NCBI GenBank assembly: GCA_945890745.1
Contig: CAMDCW010000006.1
Span: 1-36,540, forward strand
Direction of reading: 5' to 3'
DNA: 36,540 nt
From: Phycisphaera mikurensis NBRC 102666
GTDB taxonomy: Bacteria; Planctomycetota; Phycisphaerae; Phycisphaerales; SM1A02
Each line of letters opens with the position of its first letter. Within the stretch, counting starts at the first letter, position 1. A program made the position numbers and the translations under genes. Shown here in pieces: positions 11,235 to 20,785 of the stretch. Below the pieces are notes generated by a model, which saw only the letters and a list, made by a program, of their open reading frames with translations, had not been told where the DNA came from and did not search any database.

Positions 11235-12248
11235 ATGACTGCCAATTCTGAAAATCCTGCTCACGCCGTGACCCTAGTCGTGCCAGCACGCGATGCAGCG
11301 GCGACATTGCAAGCGTGCTTGACGGCGGCGCTGGCGATCAAGTCATCGCCCGGGTCCGCGCTGACGGCGATCATTGTCGTTGACGACGGATCTGTTGATG
11401 AAACAAACACGATCGCGCGCCGGCTTGGAGTAGAGGTATTGGCTGGTACCGGCCGCGGTGCTGCTGCTGCACGAAACATTGGATGGCGAGCCGCCGCCAC
11501 TGAGCTTGTCTGGTTCATTGACGCGGACTGCATCCCGGATTTGAACGCACTCAACGCCCTGCTGCCGCACCTCCGCGATGCCAACGTCGCTGGAGCCGGC
11601 GGAACATACGACATTGAGCGAGACGCATCGCTCCTGCAGCGCCTCATTCACGAAGAGATCAAGGTCCGACATGCAAAAATGCCTGAGAATGTCGACTTTC
11701 TTGCTACCTTCGACGTTCTGTATCGGCGAGCAGTTCTCGCTTCCTTACACGGATTTGACGAGCGATATCTGAAAGGCCAAGACGCCGAATTTGCGTTTCG
11801 TGTGATTGAAGCGGGATACGCATTGCACTTTGACCAACGATCAATCGTGCAACATCATCATGCCGACCGGCTGAGTCGATACCTAGCCGTGCAACGACAG
11901 CAGGGATATTGGCGGGTGGCGCTCCATCTTGAACACCGCGGCCGCGGTCGCAGCAACTCTTACAGCAATGTCACTGATCATGCACAGCCATTCATCGCGA
12001 CGTTGATTCCGATTGCCGCGATCGCCACCCTGCAACTCCCGAAGTGGTGGCTCGTGATGATCCCGATCGTCGCGCTCTTGCTATTGCAACTGCCAATGGC
12101 GGTAGCGATGACCAAGCGCGCGGGACCAGCCATGTTGGCGTTCATCGTGCTTGGGGCTGTTCGTGCCGTCTATCGGGCGGTCGGCATGTGGCACGGGGTC
12201 ATTGATCGCGTCACTTCGTTTGTGATGGCGTCGGGTCGGAAACCCTAA
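11235..12248 (+). CDS. Glycosyltransferase family 2 with C-terminal TM region
   Basis: VTLVVPARDAAATLQACLTAAL, IIVVDDGSVDETN, AARNIGWRAA, FIDADC; hydrophobic C-terminus. Confidence 0.9.
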   Translation: MTANSENPAHAVTLVVPARDAAATLQACLTAALAIKSSPGSALTAIIVVDDGSVDETNTIARRLGVEVLAGTGRGAAAARNIGWRAAATELVWFIDADCIPDLNALNALLPHLRDANVAGAGGTYDIERDASLLQRLIHEEIKVRHAKMPENVDFLATFDVLYRRAVLASLHGFDERYLKGQDAEFAFRVIEAGYALHFDQRSIVQHHHADRLSRYLAVQRQQGYWRVALHLEHRGRGRSNSYSNVTDHAQPFIATLIPIAAIATLQLPKWWLVMIPIVALLLLQLPMAVAMTKRAGPAMLAFIVLGAVRAVYRAVGMWHGVIDRVTSFVMASGRKP

Positions 12249-13128
12249 AAATCATTGGCACTTCCATGACTTTCGGGTGATGAAAGCCGTGCTCCCATAC
12301 GCCTCCCTCGCCCCACGCGTCGCCGTGGTCACCGCAAATCATGATGTTCGCCTTTGAGAACGCGCCCACCAGCGGCGCAATTGCCTGGTCCACCCAAGTC
12401 AAACACGCGGCCTGGCGCCGCGCGCTTTCCACGGCATTGTTGGAACTTGCAAACGCGCGGCACGTCACATCAGCGTTACTCCAGGGCGCACCTTCGTAGT
12501 AATACGGAACATGCGTCTCGCCAATATTGATGAATGCAAACACCGGCCGCCGAGCGCCACCGACAGTCTCCGATAGCCACTGTAACTGCTTGCGTAATGA
12601 CCATGCATTCCCCGCATACATATAGTGCTGGAAGTCCTGAACAAGCAATCGGCCGACATCGGAGCTGTCGTCAAACCACTTCACTGCTCCAGTACCAGCG
12701 GTGATGTATCCAGCATTGTTAAAGCCCTCCATCATGCTCCGACCGCGCAACACAAATCGATCGTTTGCACGAGACGGCGACCCACCGCCGTGCAATCGCA
12801 CCAACTTTCCACACTTCGGATTCACGATCGCCTCTTGGCTCAGACCATCACCTGGGGTAAATCCAACAAACATCGCTGCGTGGGACGCATAGGTGAAGTA
12901 ACTCGGGGCCATGACTTTGTGAATTGGCCCGACCCCGCTGATGACCGGCACAGAACACGAAGACAATGTGTCAAACCGACACGAATCGAGCGTGATCAAC
13001 AACAGTGAGTCCGGATGTTGGCTGCCCGGCACCCATGGGCCAGGAATACGCGGGCGCCCCCGGTTGCGCCACGCAGTGCGCGTAGCAAGATTGAGTGCCC
13101 GAAAGCGCCGCTTGAACGCGAAGTTCAT
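12211..13128 (-). CDS. Alkaline phosphatase superfamily (sulfatase-like) protein
   Basis: SLLLITLDSCRFDTLSS, SYFTYASHAAMFVGFTPG, FAFINIGETHVPYYY, IMICGDHGDAWGEGGVWEHGFHHPKVMEVPMIFR; convergent 38-bp overlap with the preceding GT2. Confidence 0.8.
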   Translation of the reverse strand: MNFAFKRRFRALNLATRTAWRNRGRPRIPGPWVPGSQHPDSLLLITLDSCRFDTLSSCSVPVISGVGPIHKVMAPSYFTYASHAAMFVGFTPGDGLSQEAIVNPKCGKLVRLHGGGSPSRANDRFVLRGRSMMEGFNNAGYITAGTGAVKWFDDSSDVGRLLVQDFQHYMYAGNAWSLRKQLQWLSETVGGARRPVFAFINIGETHVPYYYEGAPWSNADVTCRAFASSNNAVESARRQAACLTWVDQAIAPLVGAFSKANIMICGDHGDAWGEGGVWEHGFHHPKVMEVPMIFRVSDPTPSQTK

Positions 13129-14372
13129 TCGTGAATCCTACCTTCAATTCCTAGTAACTCAATGAACCGGCGCATCAGCATCGCGTGATCCAATTCGCGC
13201 ACCGCAATCTCCCGCGACGCGATTCCAAGGCGCACCCGCAGATGGCTATCACTGAGGCGCACCATCGCCTGTGCCAATCCGGCTGCATCGCGCTCAGTTA
13301 CTGTGAACCCATTGACACCGTCGCGAACAATCTCCGGAATGCCACTGTGGCGCGTTCCGAGCACGGGCAAACCAGCAGCCATCGCCTCCATGACTACTAC
13401 AGGCATCCCCTCAATATCACCGTCGTCGGCGGTCTCGCTCGGGGCGATCAACACGTCCGCTCGCGCAAGCTCCGCCGACACCTGCGCGCGATCGCACCAC
13501 CCGGCAAATCGAATACGAGTTTCGACGCCAAGTTCTTGGGCGAGACGGTGCAAGTCCGCGGCGAGCGGGCCATCTCCGATCAGTGTCAATGTTGGACCCC
13601 GTTCACCTGCGAGCGCCATGGCGCGAATCAGCGTCGCAAATCCCTTCTTGGGGACGAATCGACCAATTGCGACCGCGGACCATCCGCCGTCAACGCGATG
13701 TTCCTTAGGAATTGGTGAGAATCGGTTTATATCGACGCCCAATCGATGGACAAGCAGTCGATCCTGAGGCGCTCCCGCATCCCGAAGCCTGCTTGCCAGA
13801 AACTCTGAATTGGGAAGAATGAGATCAGCGTCAACAAACAGGTCCGTGTACAGGCCAGCGCCAGAATTCCGAAGCGCGCGCGTGGTGTCGTAGCCGTAGA
13901 AGGCAACCGATAGTGGTCCATCGATCAACCCCGCGCGACGCATGACGGCCGCTACCACTCCACTCGGCCCAAACTCGGCATGAATTCTGTCGAAGCGATG
14001 GGGTACGCCCGCCATTCCGAGCGCATCGGCCGCAGCAAGAATTTGACCCGAAGGGGCACGCCACCCAAGGCGTGGATCGATCGCTTGGAAAGCGAGCCGC
14101 GGCGAGGAACAAGCCAGACGCCCTGCTCGAAAGACTCCCCGCGCAAGACGTTCTGCAATGGGACGGTTGATGTTCGCATAGCGCACACAGCGCGGCAATC
14201 CGATTGCAATTTCATTCGAGTCCCACGGCGAACCATCGCCGCCATCGAGAGCGAGCACCGTAAGGTTGCATCCCGCCTCAATCAATCCCGAAGCATGATC
14301 ACGAATGAATGTCTCAGACCGCAGCGGGAAGCCGCCACAGACCAGTAGAACTTTCGCTGGAACTTGAGGCAT
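13125..14372 (-). CDS. Glycosyltransferase family 4 (WcaL-like)
   Basis: LLVCGGFPLRSETFIRDHASGL; VAIGRFVPKKGFATLIRAMAL; APSETADDGDIEGMPVVVMEAMAAGLPVLGTRHSGIPEIV; ATGA overlap with next gene. Confidence 0.92.
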   Translation of the reverse strand: MPQVPAKVLLVCGGFPLRSETFIRDHASGLIEAGCNLTVLALDGGDGSPWDSNEIAIGLPRCVRYANINRPIAERLARGVFRAGRLACSSPRLAFQAIDPRLGWRAPSGQILAAADALGMAGVPHRFDRIHAEFGPSGVVAAVMRRAGLIDGPLSVAFYGYDTTRALRNSGAGLYTDLFVDADLILPNSEFLASRLRDAGAPQDRLLVHRLGVDINRFSPIPKEHRVDGGWSAVAIGRFVPKKGFATLIRAMALAGERGPTLTLIGDGPLAADLHRLAQELGVETRIRFAGWCDRAQVSAELARADVLIAPSETADDGDIEGMPVVVMEAMAAGLPVLGTRHSGIPEIVRDGVNGFTVTERDAAGLAQAMVRLSDSHLRVRLGIASREIAVRELDHAMLMRRFIELLGIEGRIHE

Positions 14373-15487
14373 TACTGCCGCTCTCCAGGACGAGGCATGC
14401 CAACCGCCAGCATCGCGACACCAATCCGCGTGACTGGTTTGATACCAATGAGTAACTCCACGCGACGCAGCGCGTATCCCATACAGCGAAGCGCGTAATA
14501 GAGTGCCAGCGCTGGGCTCGCACGCAGGAGTCCGAACGGAGTCTTGCCCTTGCGGGTTATCTCGTTCCAGGAAACTGCGGCGATACCCGCAAAGAGCGGT
14601 AGCAGCGACAAGACCGGTAGCCACTGCGCCCATGGTGAACGGATAACGAGAGCCACCGGCACCGCGATACAAACGGTCAGCAGCGCCAGCAGAAACGGCG
14701 CGACATCAAGCCGATCGGGCAGGGAAAATTTCCAGACCAATTCCGCTGCTGCACGTCCGCCGTGATAGGCCTGGCGCATGAAACTACGCGCCGAATATGG
14801 ATGATGATGCCGAAGTACCGCAGAAGGCTCGGCCAGTACCTTCCACCCGGCAGCGCGGATTGCCAAGTACAAACCTTCTTCATCACAGCGACCAGAAAAT
14901 GTTGTATCTGGCGGGGCTCCGTCCCGGCGCGTGGCATCGGAAAAATCCTCTTCCCACTGATGCGCAAGCAAGAGCTCACGGCGAACGCAGAGGTTGCAAG
15001 ACGTGAAGCGTGAAACTGGACCGCGCCGCGGCAATCGGTGCGTTCCAGAGAATGCTCGCTCCCAGATGTTGCTCTGACAAGTGTCTTCGACAAGTCCAGA
15101 AACTGCACCCACCGATTGATCGTGCAGCGGCGACACTAGGTTCTGAATCCACGTGTGGCCGGCGACGCAATCGGAATCCAAGAATGCAACAATATCGCCA
15201 GTCGCTGCAGCAACCCCAACATTTCGGCTGGCATTGGCACCGAGGTTGCGCCGATTTCGAATGACCCGAAGCAGTGTGGAGCCTGCATGCGGCAGCAAAG
15301 CGTGCAGCGCATCGGCTGTTCCGTCCCGGGAGAAATCGTCGACCACCACAATTTCTACGGGTGGCAACGATTGCCGAAGCAGGCCCTCCACGCAACTAAC
15401 AATCTGGACGCGTCGGTCGCTCGTGGGCACGACAACGGTCACTCGCGCCTGTACCGAAGACTTGGAATGTGACGGGTTGTCAGCCAT
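14372..15487 (-). CDS. Glycosyltransferase family 2, membrane-associated
   Basis: VTVVVPTSDRRVQIVSCVEGLLRQSLPPVEIVVVDDFSRDGT, NASRNVGVAAATGDIVAFLDSDC; C-terminal TM helices. Confidence 0.92.
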   Translation of the reverse strand: MADNPSHSKSSVQARVTVVVPTSDRRVQIVSCVEGLLRQSLPPVEIVVVDDFSRDGTADALHALLPHAGSTLLRVIRNRRNLGANASRNVGVAAATGDIVAFLDSDCVAGHTWIQNLVSPLHDQSVGAVSGLVEDTCQSNIWERAFSGTHRLPRRGPVSRFTSCNLCVRRELLLAHQWEEDFSDATRRDGAPPDTTFSGRCDEEGLYLAIRAAGWKVLAEPSAVLRHHHPYSARSFMRQAYHGGRAAAELVWKFSLPDRLDVAPFLLALLTVCIAVPVALVIRSPWAQWLPVLSLLPLFAGIAAVSWNEITRKGKTPFGLLRASPALALYYALRCMGYALRRVELLIGIKPVTRIGVAMLAVGMPRPGERQ

Positions 15488-15500
15488 CGCAACCCGGGCG

Positions 15501-15530
15501 ATGCTACACTTTTCTGGAAATAAGGGTCAA
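15501..15530 (-). promoter_or_regulatory. Candidate sigma70-type promoter for 14372..15487
   Basis: Minus strand TTGACC - 18 nt - TAGCAT immediately upstream of the ATG, within a 47-bp divergent intergenic region; short leader. Confidence 0.3.
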
Positions 15531-15534
15531 TCGC

Positions 15535-16467
15535 ATGCATGTGGTAATCGGTGTCATCACCCGCAGGAGACCAACGGGAATAGCCCGACTCCTTGCATCG
15601 ATCAATGCCCTGCCCAACTTGTCTGCTGCCACTGGAACAGCCGTTGTAACACAGGTGCTCATTGTTGAGAACGATGAGACAACATCTTTCAGTACTCCGC
15701 TGCACTGCAGCGTGCCTATTCATTACGCCATGGAGCCGCGGATAGGCATTCCCTGTGCCCGCAATCGTGTCATTGCGGAGGCGCTATTGCTGACGCCCCG
15801 CGCAGACTGGTTGGCATTTGTTGACGACGATGAAACCGTCGACGCCAACTGGCTAAAGGCCATGGCTGACCTGGCCGCTCGAACCACCGCCGACGTTGTT
15901 GCTGGACCTGCGATACCCATGCTGCCCGAGCCAGCGCCCGCATGGGCAGTACAGAGTGGCGCGTACGAGCAACCGCGCTACCCAACCGGAACGTCCCTGC
16001 CGCACGCATACACCAACAATGTTTGGACGCGGCTTTCGTGCCTTGAAGACGGGGCAGTTCGATTCGATGAGCGTCTACTGCAGACTGGCGGTAGCGACAC
16101 ACATTTCTACCGCCGACTTGCCCGCAGGGGTCACAAGATTGTCTGGTGTGACGAAGCCATTTGCCGTGAGTGGTATCCGCGCACCCGCATGACTCGCCGC
16201 TGGGCGCTCCAGCGTTCGTACCGAATTGGCGCAACAAATGCGTGGATCATGCGTGACCTTGGCGAACACGGACAGTTGCGGTGCATCTGGCAAGGGGTTC
16301 GATTCATCGCGCGTGGTTTGGTCGGCACGACACGCGCGCTCTTGCAAGGTCGGTTCGCTGCTGCTTCAATGACACTACCACTCGATGTCGCGCGCGCCAC
16401 CGGGCTGACGCTGGGAGCGCTTGGACTTGCGCGCCATCAGGAGTATCTGGTGCTCCATGGTGAGTGA
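15535..16467 (+). CDS. Glycosyltransferase family 2
   Basis: MHVVIGVITRRRPTGIARLLASI, EPRIGIPCARNRVI, LAFVDDDETVDANWL, GGSDTHFYRRLARRGHKIVWCDEA. Confidence 0.9.
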   Translation: MHVVIGVITRRRPTGIARLLASINALPNLSAATGTAVVTQVLIVENDETTSFSTPLHCSVPIHYAMEPRIGIPCARNRVIAEALLLTPRADWLAFVDDDETVDANWLKAMADLAARTTADVVAGPAIPMLPEPAPAWAVQSGAYEQPRYPTGTSLPHAYTNNVWTRLSCLEDGAVRFDERLLQTGGSDTHFYRRLARRGHKIVWCDEAICREWYPRTRMTRRWALQRSYRIGATNAWIMRDLGEHGQLRCIWQGVRFIARGLVGTTRALLQGRFAAASMTLPLDVARATGLTLGALGLARHQEYLVLHGE

Positions 16468-17410
16468 GATCCCCGCCATCACCATTGCTGTTTGCATTTC
16501 CACCTTGCATCGCCCTGCTGGACTAGAACAGACACTACGGAGCGTGGCGAAACAACGGGATTCCCTTCCAATTGGCCACGCACTTATGGCGGTGGTGGTC
16601 AGCAATGACCCTGACGATCCTGAACCGAAACAGGTGGTCATGCGCGTAGCTAAAGAGTCCGGCCTACGCATTGAATTTGCCGTGGAGCCGCACAGAGGGG
16701 TCGCTCCTCCGCGCAACTGCGCCCTTGGAATTGCGCAGACCGCTGTCGGCGCCAAGGGATTGATCGCATTCATTGATGACGACGAAGTGGCTGATCATGG
16801 GTGGCTAGCAGAATTGCTTTCTGTCAAGTTGCGATGGGGAGCAGCCATCGTGACCGGACCCGTTGTGCCAACATTTGACCACCAGCCAGCCGATTGGATT
16901 GTCCGCGGCGGATTCTTTGCACCCACCGTGCTACAAACCGGTGCATCACGGCGGTGGGCATTTACAAACAACGTCCTCTTTGACGCCGCGCTTCTAGCGA
17001 GTGTTGATCGCTGGTTTGATCCGCACTACCTGCGCGCAGGTGAAGATCGGCATTTCTTCCAACGTCTGGCCGCACGTGGCGCGCGGATCGTGTGGGCGGC
17101 CAACGCACGTGTGACAGAATCGATCCCACCAGCACGCGCGTGTGCGCCGTGGTTGGTGCGCCGGCAGAGATCGGTGGGCCGATGCGTTGCGCCAATCGAA
17201 CGCGATCTGTACGGCACTCCATATGCGGTGCTGAACTGCTCGGCACGGGGGATCGCCTGCATTGGGCTTGGTTCAGTGCTCACGCTCGTCGGCTGCTTGA
17301 GCAAGCGCCGACGTGTGCGCGGATTGATGTGGACCGCGTGGGGAATCGGACTCATCGAAGGCGTATGGCGCCCTTCTGTTGCCGGCGCGCCAGTATCAAT
17401 CGCTGATTGA
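16457..17410 (+). CDS. Glycosyltransferase family 2, paralogue of the preceding gene
   Basis: ITIAVCISTLHRPAGLEQTLRSV, EPHRGVAPPRNCALG, IAFIDDDEVADHGWL, GEDRHFFQRLAARGARIVWAANA; overlaps previous CDS by 11 bp. Confidence 0.9.
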   Translation: MVSEIPAITIAVCISTLHRPAGLEQTLRSVAKQRDSLPIGHALMAVVVSNDPDDPEPKQVVMRVAKESGLRIEFAVEPHRGVAPPRNCALGIAQTAVGAKGLIAFIDDDEVADHGWLAELLSVKLRWGAAIVTGPVVPTFDHQPADWIVRGGFFAPTVLQTGASRRWAFTNNVLFDAALLASVDRWFDPHYLRAGEDRHFFQRLAARGARIVWAANARVTESIPPARACAPWLVRRQRSVGRCVAPIERDLYGTPYAVLNCSARGIACIGLGSVLTLVGCLSKRRRVRGLMWTAWGIGLIEGVWRPSVAGAPVSIAD

Positions 17411-17422
17411 CGCGTTTGGCCG

Positions 17423-18196
17423 CTAGCAATTTTTACGCAGAAATACTGCGCGAATATGTGACGGATCCCACGGTATCCCCGCGGGGCTGACCGACACCCG
17501 CTCAATCAATGCTGGTTCAACCAAGTCTGCGAGCGCCATCGCAACGTCAATCGCTTTGGAATTTCGCGCCGCGACCGCAAAGCGCCCTTCGTCCATTGAA
17601 CAGTCCCATTGATGAAGGCCGGTGTACGAGGCTCGCCTTCCTTCTCGGTCAGCCACTTGCACAATGATTGCCCCGCCAGGACGAGTAACCAGCGCCATCT
17701 CACGCAACACCAGCAACGGATCCTGAGCGTGATCGATCGCATTGTTTGAGAATGAAACATCGAAGTGTCCTCGTGGAAAGTATGAAGAAAGCGCTTCGCC
17801 CGCAACAGCTACGACGGTGTGTGGTGGCGCGATGTGATGACGCTCGAGGAGCAACTGGTACTCCCGCGCTAATGGATCGCAACATGAGATCTCTATCGTT
17901 CCGATCGCACTCCTTCGACCGAGGACCGATAGTGGACCTGATCCAACGTCAATGATTCGCTGCACCGAACGACTTGGATCCATCCATGACTCGATCCACG
18001 GCTGAAGTGGCGACGTGGGATCCATCCGGAACCGAAATCCCGGAGAATCTGCGGCTCTCAACCATCGATCCCAGAAGGCCTGTTCATCGGCAAGCCCGCT
18101 ATTCCATGCAGAGGACGCACTCGACGGGCCAGCGAACAGTCTCCGCACTGCTCGCGCAGGTCGCATGAACCATGACTCACTGGCAACCCATTTCAT
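17423..18196 (-). CDS. Class I SAM-dependent methyltransferase
   Basis: RIIDVGSGPLSVLG, FDVSFSNNAIDHAQDPLLVLREMALVTRPGGAIIVQVADREG. Confidence 0.8.
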   Translation of the reverse strand: MKWVASESWFMRPARAVRRLFAGPSSASSAWNSGLADEQAFWDRWLRAADSPGFRFRMDPTSPLQPWIESWMDPSRSVQRIIDVGSGPLSVLGRRSAIGTIEISCCDPLAREYQLLLERHHIAPPHTVVAVAGEALSSYFPRGHFDVSFSNNAIDHAQDPLLVLREMALVTRPGGAIIVQVADREGRRASYTGLHQWDCSMDEGRFAVAARNSKAIDVAMALADLVEPALIERVSVSPAGIPWDPSHIRAVFLRKNC

Positions 18197-19059
18197 GCGT
18201 TAGTAATCCACGGTGGCGCATGGCCATTCCAATGCAATAGATTAGCTTCGGGAACATCAACACGCAAACGTTCAAGCGTTCCATCATCCCAACCATGACA
18301 ATTCCGAACGGCGCGGGTGTGCTTGACGCACATATTCCACGCCCAGGTATTCACCACGCGGTGCTCGAGCCCGCAACGCTGAATTGCCCAAATGAGCGCA
18401 CCTTGATCCCACCACGAAATCGCCTCCGCCACTCGATGATCAGCACAGGCAGCACGAACCGCTGTCATGTACGCGTCCAGCGCCGCCCGATCAATCTCCC
18501 TGGAGAGGTCCCACCCCGATACGCCAGCATTAATCCGCGGCTCCAGGGGATTGAACGTCCTGGCAATCGGCAACAACTTGTAGAGCATGGGCTTATTTGG
18601 CGTCACCTGCGGTGCAAAGTTCTCTGGTGTAAACACCGGTCCATCATCAAGCAACGAGAACAAGTCGCGCAGATTGCGCAGCACCACGATGTCACTATCC
18701 ACCCAGAACACCCGCGGGAACGGACTGGCGGCAATGAGAAATGGGCACGCCCAAATGGGCCAAACACGCTTGCCAGGTTTCGCCAGCGGGCCGGCACCGG
18801 CAAACGCGCGCCGCACTGCCGCCATGTCAGCGGTATCAGGTAGTGGCAGGATGGATAGATTGGAACACTTCGTGCGCGCTTGGTCAATCTCTTCCGGCGT
18901 GAGTCCAAGATCAAAGCACGCCACCGGCACATCGCAACTTTCCTGCACCGATTGGCAGAGTAATTTCAGACCAGGCAAATACCGGCTGTCAGCAAGGGTG
19001 ACGATGCCGATGTCGCTTCGCTGCTGAGCACCGATCGTGCCGTGAACGGCATCAACCAT
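18193..19059 (-). CDS. Putative nucleotide-sugar glycosyltransferase (GT8-like)
   Basis: IGIVTLADSRYLPGLKLLCQSV, FPRVFWVDSDIVVLRNLRDLFSLLDDGPVF (DxD), RINAGVSGWDLSRE, WWDQGALIWAI. Confidence 0.7.
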   Translation of the reverse strand: MVDAVHGTIGAQQRSDIGIVTLADSRYLPGLKLLCQSVQESCDVPVACFDLGLTPEEIDQARTKCSNLSILPLPDTADMAAVRRAFAGAGPLAKPGKRVWPIWACPFLIAASPFPRVFWVDSDIVVLRNLRDLFSLLDDGPVFTPENFAPQVTPNKPMLYKLLPIARTFNPLEPRINAGVSGWDLSREIDRAALDAYMTAVRAACADHRVAEAISWWDQGALIWAIQRCGLEHRVVNTWAWNMCVKHTRAVRNCHGWDDGTLERLRVDVPEANLLHWNGHAPPWITNA

Positions 19060-20785
19060 GGGGTATCACCTCCTCCTGAACGGATCCGCCCTCGATGCGC
19101 AACACACGGTCGCAGCGCGCCACCGTTGCGGCTCGGTGCGCGATGACCACAATCGTCTTGCTGCCGTGTAGAGCGTCAATTGCCTCCATCACAGTTGCCT
19201 CCGTCTCGCCATCGAGCGCGCTGGTGGCTTCATCAAGCACCAGTACCTCTGGATCGTGATAGAGCGCACGCGCAATTCCGATGCGCTGGCGCTGACCACC
19301 GGAGATTCGAACCCCGCGCTCACCGACGACTGTGGCAAGACCATTTGGCAAATCTGCCACAAATCCATCCAAATGAGCCAAGGAAATAGCCCTCGCTACT
19401 GCAGCGTCATCAATTCGATCCTCCGCGATCCCGAACGCTACATTTCGCCTCACACTATCGTCCAAGAGATATATCACTTGCGGCACATATCCAATACGCC
19501 GCTGCCACCAATCCATGCACGTAGCAATATCGGTCCCGCCAACGAGCACTCGCCCCGACCCGGGTGCAAGTAGCCCCAGCACCACATCAACAAGGGTGCT
19601 CTTGCCAGATCCGCTTGGACCAATGAGGCCGACGGCCTGTCCGCGCACGATTGAAAGAGATACGTCACGTAGCACTGTTGATGGCGGCGATGGATAGCTG
19701 AAGTGCAGTCGATCAACTTGAATGCAATCCCAATCTGCTGGCCCATGGCGTGTCGTTACGGTCTCAGGAGCGCTTGCGTTACTCAATGTCACGCTGAGTG
19801 ACCGCACCGAAACAAGTCCAAGACCTACGGCGTGCACTGCCGTCAGCATGCGACTGACCGATGGTACGAGTCGGAAGACAGCAACTGCGAAGAGCCCGGC
19901 AACCGGAACGATCGTGTCGGCTGGTCGCCCGCGCATGGTCATCACCACCACCAGTACCGCAAGCCCTGCGACTGCAAGTACCTCAATCCACAGCCGCGGC
20001 AGATCCCGAAGCGTCTGAACATGCCGGCCGATTCGCGCGCTTCGCTCCCCCGCGGCTGAAAACTGTCGGATGAACTCGCCCTCGCGATGCAGAAGCCGCG
20101 CCTCTTTGATCCCCCCAAAACCCTGCTGCAGGACACGAAAGCGCAGCCGATCAAGCCTTCGCCGTTCGGTAGTCAATCCGTCCGCCCGCGCGTCCGTCAC
20201 TCGATGGAAGCCGTATCCAACGACCCCAAGCACCCCGATCACTAGCAATCCACCCGTCGGCTCAATCAACAACAATAGCGCGCCGAGCGCCGCGACAACC
20301 AAAGCCTCAGATACAAATGCGAGTGATGGAACTACTACACCGAATGCAAACTGATCAACCTCCTGAGTAACGGCCTGCACGAGCGTTGCTGAGTTGTGTT
20401 GCAAGTGAAATGACCACGGCCGATGCAAATACGCAGCAAACAGTCGATTGCTTAGGGACCACTGCACTCCAAACGCATATCGATTCTGTTGCCAGGTCAG
20501 TGCTAGGCGGTATAGAGCCTTGACGAGATATGCAACAAGAAGCGCTAACACTCCAGCGAGCACTACGTATGACCGATCTTGTTCCGCTAGCCAAGCCTGG
20601 ACCCCGCTTGGAAGTAGTTCTAACGAACCACCCCCCGCCAGCAACGCAATGACCGGTATGGCAAGACCGACGCCGATTGTCTCCAGCGCTGCACCGACAA
20701 CCATCAACACCAACAACACCACTGCACCGCGCCTTTGGCGAGGTTCAAGCAGTTTCCATGAATCTCGAAGATCAGCGCCGTCCAT
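19052..20785 (-). CDS. ABC transporter, fused permease/ATPase (PglK/MsbA-type lipid-linked glycan exporter)
   Basis: N-terminal TM domain; Walker A GPSGSGKSTLVDVVLGLL, signature RISGGQRQRIGIARALYHDPEVLVLDEATSALD; ETIGVGLAIPVIALL start as in PglK-like exporters. Confidence 0.9.
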   Translation of the reverse strand: MDGADLRDSWKLLEPRQRRGAVVLLVLMVVGAALETIGVGLAIPVIALLAGGGSLELLPSGVQAWLAEQDRSYVVLAGVLALLVAYLVKALYRLALTWQQNRYAFGVQWSLSNRLFAAYLHRPWSFHLQHNSATLVQAVTQEVDQFAFGVVVPSLAFVSEALVVAALGALLLLIEPTGGLLVIGVLGVVGYGFHRVTDARADGLTTERRRLDRLRFRVLQQGFGGIKEARLLHREGEFIRQFSAAGERSARIGRHVQTLRDLPRLWIEVLAVAGLAVLVVVMTMRGRPADTIVPVAGLFAVAVFRLVPSVSRMLTAVHAVGLGLVSVRSLSVTLSNASAPETVTTRHGPADWDCIQVDRLHFSYPSPPSTVLRDVSLSIVRGQAVGLIGPSGSGKSTLVDVVLGLLAPGSGRVLVGGTDIATCMDWWQRRIGYVPQVIYLLDDSVRRNVAFGIAEDRIDDAAVARAISLAHLDGFVADLPNGLATVVGERGVRISGGQRQRIGIARALYHDPEVLVLDEATSALDGETEATVMEAIDALHGSKTIVVIAHRAATVARCDRVLRIEGGSVQEEVIPHG

